Positions 12,001 to 14,427 of a stretch of DNA of 16,971 bases are shown one piece after another; positions within the stretch are counted from its first letter, which is position 1, and every line of letters begins with the position of its first letter. The stretch is from Myxococcales bacterium UBA1238. Its GTDB lineage: Bacteria; Myxococcota_A; Bradymonadia; UBA7976; UBA1532. The stretch covers positions 1 to 16,971 of the forward strand of contig DBWM01000058.1 of NCBI GenBank assembly GCA_002309015.1. Reading direction: 5' to 3'. The position numbers and the translations under genes were made by a program. A model generated the notes under the pieces. That model was not told where the DNA came from. It was given only the letters and a program-made list of their open reading frames with translations, and did not search any database.

Positions 12001-12540
12001 TCCAATAGTAATGCCAATGCGTGTGGTACTGATATCGTGATTACTTTGTTTGGAGAAAACTTTGACTCGGTAGATTATGTGAAATGGATCGCATGCAATG
12101 CTTGGAATAATTGGAATACAAAAGATGGTTATAGTGGTAAAACTTGTGATGAGCAAACGATTACTCAATTTGAAGGAAGAACAGATACATCTTTGCAATT
12201 TGCTATACCGGCACCTAAGACGAGTTCTATAGTTTATGGCGGTGGAGCTCCAACTTTTGTTCAGATAAGTATCGAAAACAATAAACAAACAATTGTCTCT
12301 AAGAATGTGGTTCAGTTTAGTTGTAATGAAGGTGAGAATAAGAATGGAAATCAGTATTTCTCAACTTGCTATGGCACCTGCTCAGATTGTAGGTACACAA
12401 ATAGCGAAGGTGTTTTGCGGAATATCAGCCATTGTGGTTATAGCGGTGATCAGTGTCTAAGATCTGTAACGGGTGATGGAACTCACGAAATTCCTAATTG
12501 TCAGGAACAAAAAGGAAGCTGCGCCTGCTTCCTGGAGTAG
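1..12540 (+). CDS. Giant cysteine-rich multidomain surface protein with MopE-type motifs and EGF-like modules (4179 codons; start may lie upstream)
   Basis: One open frame runs from the first base to the TAG at 12538. From TTG at position 1 the product starts with a hydrophobic stretch ending A-M-G-C (Cys18) followed by D-D, which resembles a lipoprotein signal, but no Lys/Arg precedes it, so the real start is probably upstream. Domain order: a small Cys module (27-52); lectin-like beta domain (52-291); eight MopE-type motifs (344-1060); a long array of short Cys modules (1268-3100); EGF-like modules (3103-3283); a beta segment (about 3553-3660); six four-Cys units (3676-3975); an IPT/TIG-like domain (3984-4108). 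There is no C-terminal membrane anchor. Cysteines number in the hundreds, mostly evenly spaced, so the exported protein should be heavily disulfide-bonded. The family resemblance is to large Cys-rich proteins of Myxococcota-type bacteria. Role is unknown; surface adhesin, matrix fibre or metal/calcium-binding scaffold are inferences. GC content varies strongly along the gene. Confidence 0.95.
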   Translation: MAFLGFLSLVGAMFAMGCDDAPELPPCKSDDDCKENYQCLTGTGKCIPIDPCAAGVENFGGDSFNISTTDLGDDVRLYFATGRTGVRKDLVENVGDVLQIETDTSSPVRIQADFWATGHSAIPGEDQQAAEAKKPVFVEASLRLDEGANFPCSALLFLWVNSETFGEICINSKTISIPKKLSAGGTVKEDLQLNVETTAFHSYRLIYVPPEPVDAAEGEEGGEGEEGLFQLWIDEKLERSFAPDDFKDAIKDAKASMPRWLPTIGFGSAGTSSGAMSVAPKATWDYVRWGCEPAGGPSVPYLMDDDTATSQRWNRSQLTGEYFGFTEKSAGCRGGRTPTADDPCNYFDDDCDGVTDGPYVNEAYAKNYKRERKPLADALNRFGDRSLFLDDDCGIGNDACQTGPKVVCGADGELFCAVGYENAQGEVVVYDEKEFTWNSNTYIANNKLLRSTLGVKDLSTLTDDELKMLTLEQIYAIEPCDGVDNNCDGIADEPYVRDPEGNAYYGGKALFLGERAKGEPCGVGACEGDVHATAKCNPDPLSSERGLICDITEGRKDEVCCDGIDNDCNGFTDEGCDKDGDGYQRCSDSSNPLYDCDDDDPSTYLGAEEICNGRDNDCDGTIDNKKDGDVYVCDKDGDGILRTMGDCDDNNPDVHPSGVDFKDSAITIAAADEICDGLDNDCNGLIDDKKEGNVFICDKDGDGYTTWMGDCVDDPLENDVERQRFAANINPGSTELLNGFDDNCDGRLGDNRHLIDEGYILLNANGLPVDINGKELEDPEDIETLVYNTSERCGIGYSNAIPCIEYDHAKVECFKGTCQIVECDPLWKDEDKRVDTGCEANYTCTGNYEGRSCTADWVEGVVNPSCRCRGTMMCDRQANPDGNGWVCAVDRDPVTNKCYEYALMNDQASESCDGIDNDCDGLIDEDFAENDNEGNAIYSGVKSITQINTIEHCGACNQNCTGKNIDWACIDNEGTYQCAAVGCANGYQNIYNKRALEKIQNKVEIDGKTYYLIDESADPCSYACTPTASWSGLNESGESLVERNGRPIDDDCDGLIDEGYVYMCKVKSVWAPCTAKNVQLNYNGITDRQVPMGTLATSDLKKLVYVSPKKCGALTDSTLVADLDDCTDVKHASGECLYCDKAENRVLLVEEDMNFKEWVPPEEGGDSDDGDESQGSGAEPVTYWLGCKDNDISEDSPKCIYEPDEGYAFDLDPQTGEPALNDKNQPIIVSIMEDEYCGKEKRENCTEGSFNDKCARVCSTATNEDGSCPGPYEYKCVCGTSNNKCSTDKQCIDGKCVECVNDADCKIRANGELKPYCQQGVCVSCKYDGDEGHYVETNQCNNSPDGKPENAPRLDKGESSEAPICCANEAGCGDAELGTCVACTNDQDCAVFKDGDHSKCLGGRCVGCYYQYTEKNLDGTGTWKDVGETPKKDACNNNNTYCSEVAKYEDKDNKVYGYGKCIFCEDDSNCSYGMVCQNGFCVGCNPTTHYPCTGSTPICNARTLICEACYAGGRQCKERAVYKSGSEDTAECVAGSCQRCNPSTNDGCASNEICVLNSTLDGDPKQDPSITDPDAYVCVLNTFEQCTSSSSSQASSSSQASSSSQASSACSSDTANFCGKRECMCGSESACSGQTPYCLSGTVYPQKPELQAPDLSECRGSGTINSSDDHRYYETCAMNYYDYETCAKNKENDNACKTNNENQDCHANSNINFYSLYVTFTHGVELMNKDGKIDECAGECNCNGDKKYTGLGDNQKCGNYCNEFCDLECYDYVSESDNKMVQGVLSKVKYNPYSIECSGENVATDAQGTSKGSVLPKRVANAFCEWTNHCHLAYNECVDEVYAAVQEAAENKNEQGVAQTRCVGCRDNNDCQRGKLCLDETKTCVECIDSRDCKDPALPYCDLSSHSCRRCLSDSECGIGGKNYCDLASGQCRACLQDGTGCELTEVCKNQDSQTCVTQVIPQCAGGGVLTCMGGGSPVCNGNSVTCMNRVEATCSISGTPVCDANGKVTCREVTAQCSTDGMRPSCHNEIPTCSDGNAVSCADGSTPICKNEQAICENAVKCNNGAESPTCVAGLAVCDVITTNYICVGETENSPNCTDSEVSSTICQQEYSCQGCSDAKDCSLFANGTGKICSNGECVACVTPDDCKNNPAGSVCLGKDTEAQNKRCAQCSSDGDCKGFKLSSDTEPKEICIAGECQACRNNKDCGDGRICKKNTCEDCDSNDDCVGHYNGEQCVDKKCVECKTSTVSICPSGFSKVSDNPMECQRILKCDSGEVFACQGSEKAICKKGNAISKELTCYAGEKASCDTNDNSAEVKCTSDAIEAYVGCDPLSGKPICSSSGGTKNTCVACAESESGSECDALGKKCVGGYCAECATDKDCTTAAPICAMTADSPSSAHCRACIADEECTAAGHSQCYQGKCESCDPSDAIGKNGCSDEKPFCHLMAEGYQCGTCQNGDCPVGLYCVSGELGTAQCQPCSPDNNEHLGCGGDTPICKKVANEYVCTACSASDHCPSDSPYCQVDEGRCTKCVRVAETGKTNHQGCGTQKPFCSEDGTYCYNSCITDADCASTNTNKTKCLISNGVGSCEACISSSDCSGGKVCNADHQCVDCTANSDCDGNLSGQICVSGGCKACNPTNNDGCDIDGPLPVCQAGSSDDNNHCVECSGDACERTKVGERFVAPFCIAETKTCERCDPKNNAGCAADKFVCDPLEGYNCRYCKDNSECPEGKICTTIAGIAAYPACYGCDPNVIGSCPNGLTCDWATGSCRGCNNDGECAEGQRCYQGVCEACVPNGAGTRPNDGCSNDQICLGSTGTYSCKAATTDYCVVELGKSCMQGSGCSNGTGTGCCAAGTMPSCGINTNSNICADGVACPAGTESTIASKNTETYDSCVNHRCVCGNTGKPCVSPTPFCQAGACHQCLADGDCSGNKRCENNVCVEPPVTSCEVIGVPCASDKANRCFTEHKTQNGVIKAKSSCVCGATGAACTQDTHCCTDEAHCTDVTCVTCYNNSQCGAGQFCAFGMTDKTNHTCTECAPGSDCRTCDNDDDCDAGGTKKWHCNATLGTTSRCTECVTDAHCPGNQQCVNGACKVCDPLTHTGCSANSVCNADGTACTCKEGYGGANCTDVDECAASSTLCKEHDQRVGTETKCVNTSGSYTCSCGSGFELSIENGKPTCVDIDECTTNTHACACEKGAGENCKATCANHPSGSYSCSCSAGFKLAGHTCVNVNECASNSNPCQCETGLEHDGCATTCEDIPGGYICRVNEGFQFPTSSNNKQCQSVADCGVGYECKKASGAENGRCVATAITCVVKKDENNQDYYDCGTYTTIESESVGIADQSLAAPLVKASDVNECDLDPCITSSLSVCHNINGGYECVECFDNDNDCDSNLNGVKCRNDHTCGCTSSAGCGDTSKYQCKLDGTKLNGANAGYCVPATTNTPCITHSDCTTAGTYCGEYGFCTSTSGCANNASCSGANGDDWFCLYGATSDANECVECIIDEDCSGNPRGNHCSSDHSCVCGGSACESGESCLTSDGSSYSCQTNSSDVVCGALTASSFNFYWDQKTAVSTTVKLGSISKDDLKVQLQIADQFIDVDEPCSLVADTTDQVQCTATINFSKLKDVLKYRLDNNAGSGKLYYHFRYGKKGSYGALPASWNDCVAKGTATLLTESLCASGEGCKSGVNGCTDDAKSLNRLTGLCNVSSGGVAICESVPESCTLKFCMGNDLYETNAGSCEGTGSDAVCHYNGTYSNTPIERCAETYPTQVMCNETESEDSAPTKLIETSGTCSYTAAGAQCVPVVNVTNCATMSELPTDIGGTDSLEIGTTCGSDSKTLTTVKGICASRESGTPKAACIAITPEKENVNCSTLLPAKDVCNSEPFEYPDSSTTWIPTNSAVMHYGEATCDSDGLIPYCKPASGQIKTDDAAGQYKCWQKRGDLVETCSDTSCKLYTGVCKTVKETKEGKEVEVGQCETQNFGKPVIQGFRRHKKGVNSNADSNSNANACGTDIVITLFGENFDSVDYVKWIACNAWNNWNTKDGYSGKTCDEQTITQFEGRTDTSLQFAIPAPKTSSIVYGGGAPTFVQISIENNKQTIVSKNVVQFSCNEGENKNGNQYFSTCYGTCSDCRYTNSEGVLRNISHCGYSGDQCLRSVTGDGTHEIPNCQEQKGSCACFLE
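154..873 (+). other. Lectin/LamG-like beta-sandwich domain (residues 52-291)
   Basis: Between Cys52 and Cys291 the cysteine density falls sharply, with only two internal Cys. The segment alternates short hydrophobic strands and polar turns, including F-H-S-Y-R-L-I-Y, L-F-Q-L-W-I-D and a closing W-D-Y-V-R-W-G-C. That pattern is typical of concanavalin A-like/LamG folds, in which a late 'ligand W-I-D' strand and a final 'D-Y-V-R-W' strand are common. An acidic low-complexity insert of Glu/Gly (DNA about 646-681) sits between two strands. The fold assignment is by pattern only; no catalytic motif is visible, so binding rather than hydrolysis is the simpler guess. Confidence 0.45.
1030..3180 (+). 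other. Block of eight MopE-type putative metal-binding motifs (residues 344-1060)
   Basis: The core C-D-G-x-D-N-[DN]-C-[DN]-G-x-x-[DN] appears in full or degenerate form at residues 344, 480, 561, 611, 675, about 738, 912 and 1048. Three copies are joined by calcium-loop-like D-K-D-G-D-G segments at 577, 634 and 698, each followed by an acidic Cys-containing stretch (for example D-C-D-D-D-D-P, G-D-C-D-D-N-N-P). This is the layout of the Pfam MopE-type metal-binding motif, named after a surface copper-binding protein of Methylococcus. The first, sixth and last copies are degenerate; the first and last keep the D-D-D-C-D-G part and the sixth has D-D-N-C-D-G. Metal binding is inferred from the family; which metal (Ca or Cu) cannot be told. 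Confidence 0.85.
4765..4818 (+). repeat. Three perfect 18-nt tandem repeats encoding Ser4-Gln-Ala
   Basis: The unit tcatcttcgagtcaagca occurs three times in a row without a single mismatch (4765-4782, 4783-4800, 4801-4818). It is in frame and gives three S-S-S-S-Q-A units at residues 1589-1606, flanked by Cys on both sides. It likely forms a flexible hinge between two cysteine-module blocks. Perfect identity suggests recent or ongoing copy-number change; gain or loss of a unit keeps the frame. Confidence 0.95.
4920..5580 (+). other. Unrecognised AT-rich island inside the cysteine-module array (residues about 1640-1860)
   Basis: The regular module spacing stops here for about 220 residues. 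The segment is rich in Asn, Tyr and Lys, contains longer Cys-poor stretches (for example around residues 1708-1730) and ends with a likely helix (V-D-E-V-Y-A-A-V-Q-E-A-A). Base count over 4981-5160 gives 56 G+C in 180 (31%), far below other parts of the gene. Modules resume at Cys1862. I do not recognise the fold. Confidence 0.6.
5017..5062 (+). repeat. 16-nt direct repeat with 30-nt period
   Basis: The sequence tatgagacatgtgcaa occurs at 5017-5032 and again at 5047-5062. It encodes Y-E-T-C-A twice, ten residues apart, in the AT-rich island. The in-frame period and exact identity suggest a small local duplication. Confidence 0.85.
5890..6237 (+). other. Compact cysteine repeat with G-x-P-x-C core (residues about 1964-2079)
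   Basis: Within the array, this part uses a shorter unit of about 18-22 residues in which C-x-x-G(x)-x-P-x-C alternates with a six- to eight-residue loop ending in C. Examples are G-G-S-P-V-C, S-G-T-P-V-C, M-R-P-S-C, G-S-T-P-I-C and E-S-P-T-C. The D/N-rich Cys of the neighbouring modules is absent. It is a distinct repeat class, not recognised as a named domain. Confidence 0.65.
9307..9849 (+). other. EGF-like / calcium-binding EGF-like modules (residues about 3103-3283)
   Basis: A first module ends C-T-C-K-E-G-Y-G-G-A-N-C. It is followed by modules opened by D-V-D-E-C (3129), D-I-D-E-C (3181) and N-V-N-E-C (3231), with the cbEGF-type N-x-x-G-S-Y-x-C core (S-G-S-Y-T-C-S-C, S-G-S-Y-S-C-S-C, P-G-G-Y-I-C). 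One more D-V-N-E-C with N-G-G-Y-E-C starts at 3354, after a linker of about 70 residues. In this family the acidic opening binds Ca and stiffens tandem modules. Bacterial copies of cbEGF modules are known in large surface proteins. Confidence 0.85.
11026..11925 (+). other. Six four-cysteine units near the C-terminus (residues 3676-3975)
   Basis: This stretch reads as six units of about 35-65 residues, each with two Cys near its start, a G-x-C or related Cys after a Thr/Glu-rich loop, and a last Cys 6-12 residues later. Unit starts are near Cys3676, then the units beginning E-S-C-T-L-K-F-C, R-C-A-E-T, N-C-A-T-M, N-C-S-T-L and K-C-W-Q-K. The pattern differs from the type A, B and C modules upstream. 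No named domain is recognised. Confidence 0.55.
11950..12324 (+). other. IPT/TIG-like immunoglobulin-fold domain (residues about 3984-4108)
   Basis: The segment starts P-V-I-Q-G-F, has a C-G-T-D-I-V-I-T-L-F-G-E-N-F strand pair and ends V-Q-I-S-I-E-N-N with S-K-N-V-V-Q-F-S-C. 'hydrophobic-x-G-x-N-F' early and a late 'V-x-V-x-N' strand are the signature of IPT/TIG domains found in bacterial surface and plexin-like proteins. An Asn/Ser-rich loop (S-N-A-D-S-N-S-N-A-N) precedes the strand. The assignment rests on pattern alone. Confidence 0.5.
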
Positions 12541-12640
12541 CCTTGACCTCATCCAACCCACTCGTAACCTTCCGCGAACTTCCTTTCACCCTCCCTCATT
12601 TCTTCCCAATTCCTCCTCCTTAACCTGCTAAAATCATTCT
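12541..12640 (+). terminator. C-rich, G-poor tract after the giant gene: putative Rho (rut) site
   Basis: Directly after the TAG the 100 bases contain 43 C and only 5 G, with many YC dinucleotides and no strong hairpin. High C over G is the known signature of rut sites used by Rho in Gram-negative bacteria. It lies where a 12.5-kb transcript would need to end. Functional assignment is inference. Confidence 0.5.
12626..12634 (+). promoter_or_regulatory. Possible extended -10 promoter element upstream of the porin gene
   Basis: TGC-TAAAAT (12626-12634) matches the extended -10 form TGn-TAtAAT with one change. No good -35 is visible at the usual distance, which extended -10 promoters can tolerate. 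Transcription would start near 12641, at the left foot of the hairpin. Confidence 0.35.
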
Positions 12641-12670
12641 CCATTTTCGCGCATTGGGTGCGTAAAATGG
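12641..12670 (+). other. Imperfect 12-bp hairpin between the giant gene and the porin gene
   Basis: Arm 12641-12647 (ccatttt) pairs with 12664-12670 (aaaatgg). After one bulged C at 12648, 12649-12653 (gcgca) pairs with 12659-12663 (tgcgt), with one G-T wobble and a 5-nt loop. The nearest T-rich run begins 11 nt downstream (from 12681), so it is a poor intrinsic terminator. It could protect the 5' end of the porin mRNA, mark the 3' end of the upstream transcript, or be a protein-binding palindrome. Confidence 0.55.
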
Positions 12671-12725
12671 GTGGCGGTTGATTTTGTTTTTGAGATCGGT
12701 AAGGTTGACGCTGTTTGATCGGTTT

Positions 12726-12731
12726 GAGGTG
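12726..12731 (+). promoter_or_regulatory. Shine-Dalgarno of the FadL-family gene
   Basis: gaggtg lies 5 nt before the ATG at 12737 and supports that start. Confidence 0.7.
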
Positions 12732-12736
12732 TAGCG

Positions 12737-14293
12737 ATGCGCGACTTTTTGAAATTACGGCAGGTTTTGGCAGCGACTGCGGGCGTGCTCTGTGCGAGTG
12801 GGGTGGCGTTTGGGAGCGGTTTTGAGCCCGAATATGCGGACAATGGCGCTAAGGCGTTGGGGCGTGGTGGGGCGTTTGTGGCCAAGGCGGACGATCCTTC
12901 GGCGATTTATTACAATCCGGCGGGGTTGTCGAAGCAGGAAGGCGTGGGGATCGAGGTTGGGGTGCATCTGTTGGATTTAAATTATAAATTTCAGCCGGCG
13001 GACGACAAAATCGCGGCGGGTCGCGAGACGCGTTCCTTTGAGTCCATGGAGCAAAAAGAGGGCTGGCAGGCTATTCCCATGGTGTTTGCGCATTTTGATT
13101 TTGATGCGCTGAAGGATTGGGATTTTGGGGCGGGGATTTATGGTCCTGCGACGGTGCCGCATCGCCGTTACAGCAATCAGTTTAAGGTCAAGTCGGTGAT
13201 GCGCGGTGAGTCGGATGTGACCGATTCGATCCGTGGCGATCAGCAGCGTTCACTTGTGCCCAATGGCATGATCGTTGATGAAGATGTGTTGTTGATGTTT
13301 CCGACGTTGTCGGTTGCCTATCGGATTTTGCCTGAGTTGAGCGTTGGGGTTTCGTTGCAGGCGGCGATGTTTACGGGCGATATGTCGATTGCCATAGGGG
13401 GGGCGGTACCAGGGGTGGTCAGTTTGGATGTGTCGGACTGGTTTACGCCAACAGCGGTGATCGGTGTGGCTTACGAGCCTTTGCCGAGCGTGCAGCTGGG
13501 CCTTTCGCTGCGTCCTCCTTTCGAGCTGGATGCCCAGGGATCGGCTAAAATTACAAGATTTTATGGCAATACACCCACTGGTCGCGAATATGGGGAAAAC
13601 GAGCAGATTCCATTGGGGCCGTGGGAGTTAAACGATGATCTCGTATTGTATGATGCCAATGGAAAAAAGGATGATGGCGTTCATATGAAGCTGCACGATC
13701 CGCTGATGCTGCGAGCGGGGGTGCGCTATGTGAATTTCAGAGCAGATGGTTCGGAACGTTTCGATATTGAGTTCGATTATATGTGGGAAATGCAGGAGAT
13801 GCATGATTCCATCGAAGTCAGCTTTGATGCCAAAACGACTCAGGTGCCTGCGGATGAGGGGGATGGTTACATCGAAGTGGATTTGCCGCGCATGAACGAT
13901 AAGCGGAATTATCGCAATACCCATTCGTTCCGTTTGGGGGGGGATTGGAATGTGATCCCTCAATTGTTGACTCTGCGCCTGGGCGGAAACTACGAAACTT
14001 CTCAAAGTCCTGAAGAGAATACGCATCTGGATTTCATCAGCAACGATCGCTGGGGGGTTGCTGCAGGTGTGGGGGTTCATTTGGGAATGTTTGAGTTGAA
14101 TTTTGCGTATTCTTATGCGGGCTTGATCGAGCGCGATGTGACCGACAGCGATGTGCGCCTGGTCGACATTACCTCGGAACGTGATAAATATGATGGAAAT
14201 GGCGTACGCCAAACGGGCTGGAAGGTCAACGGTAACGGCCAGTTTGAAGGTTCTTTGCATGTGTTCGCGCTCTCTCTGGGCATGTATTTGTGA
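12737..14293 (+). CDS. OMPP1/FadL/TodX-family outer-membrane transport protein
   Basis: A 518-residue protein, slightly longer than E. coli FadL. It would form a 14-stranded outer-membrane beta-barrel that takes up hydrophobic substrates such as long-chain fatty acids or aromatics; the substrate here is unknown. The N-terminus is a clear Sec signal peptide (charged M-R-D-F-L-K-L-R, hydrophobic core to about residue 24, likely cleavage after A-F-G at 26). The mature start has the family hallmark: G-x-x-A-L-G-R-G-G-A-F-V-A (residues 37-49), A-D-D-P-S-A-I-Y-Y-N-P-A-G-L (51-64). The rest alternates amphipathic strands and acidic loops, and the last strand ends L-G-M-Y-L instead of the more usual terminal Phe. 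ATG 12737 has a good Shine-Dalgarno. It stands alone between a putative Rho site and an intrinsic terminator. Poly-G tracts G7 (13397) and G8 (13936) lie in frame. Confidence 0.93.
   Translation: MRDFLKLRQVLAATAGVLCASGVAFGSGFEPEYADNGAKALGRGGAFVAKADDPSAIYYNPAGLSKQEGVGIEVGVHLLDLNYKFQPADDKIAAGRETRSFESMEQKEGWQAIPMVFAHFDFDALKDWDFGAGIYGPATVPHRRYSNQFKVKSVMRGESDVTDSIRGDQQRSLVPNGMIVDEDVLLMFPTLSVAYRILPELSVGVSLQAAMFTGDMSIAIGGAVPGVVSLDVSDWFTPTAVIGVAYEPLPSVQLGLSLRPPFELDAQGSAKITRFYGNTPTGREYGENEQIPLGPWELNDDLVLYDANGKKDDGVHMKLHDPLMLRAGVRYVNFRADGSERFDIEFDYMWEMQEMHDSIEVSFDAKTTQVPADEGDGYIEVDLPRMNDKRNYRNTHSFRLGGDWNVIPQLLTLRLGGNYETSQSPEENTHLDFISNDRWGVAAGVGVHLGMFELNFAYSYAGLIERDVTDSDVRLVDITSERDKYDGNGVRQTGWKVNGNGQFEGSLHVFALSLGMYL
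13936..13943 (+). repeat. G8 homopolymer in the porin gene
   Basis: Eight consecutive G within R-L-G-G-D-W. A one-base change would shift the frame and truncate the barrel. A G7 run (13397-13403) and a G6 run (14052-14057) lie in the same gene. Confidence 0.9.
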
Positions 14294-14378
14294 TCTTCAA
14301 TGAGCGCTGATTCTTCGTTTTTGCGTTTATTTTTAATGAGTTAAATCTGGCTGATTGAGATCGGTTTTGAAGGCATTG

Positions 14379-14404
14379 AAAGGCGGGCGTTGAACCGCCT
14401 TTTT
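14379..14404 (+). terminator. Intrinsic terminator after the FadL-family gene
   Basis: aaaggcgg (14379-14386) pairs perfectly with ccgccttt (14395-14402) around an 8-nt loop, and a T run (14400-14404, then gatttt) follows. It lies 85 nt after the porin stop and before mfd, so the two genes are probably separate units or coupled only by read-through. Confidence 0.85.
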
Positions 14405-14412
14405 GATTTTAT

Positions 14413-14417
14413 AAGGA
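14413..14417 (+). promoter_or_regulatory. Shine-Dalgarno of mfd
   Basis: aagga ends 10 nt before the ATG at 14428, and it follows the terminator closely. I could not place a convincing promoter between the terminator and the start codon. Confidence 0.6.
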
Positions 14418-14427
14418 AAGTTTTTGC

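Noticed and set aside
11665..12288. 207-codon open frame on the minus strand
   Set aside because: Antisense shadow of the C-terminal part of the giant gene, with no family features.
12549..12599. Tiny minus-strand frame (16 codons) behind a perfect aaggagg-like sequence
   Set aside because: The Shine-Dalgarno-like match is explained by the CT-rich tract, spacing to the ATG is too long, and the peptide has no features.
13628..14260. 210-codon open frame on the minus strand
   Set aside because: Antisense to the clearly coding FadL-family gene and without domain signs.
14390..14415. ttgaac / tataag pair as a promoter for mfd
   Set aside because: Only 14 nt separate the boxes, the -35 falls inside the terminator hairpin, and the transcript would start after the Shine-Dalgarno.
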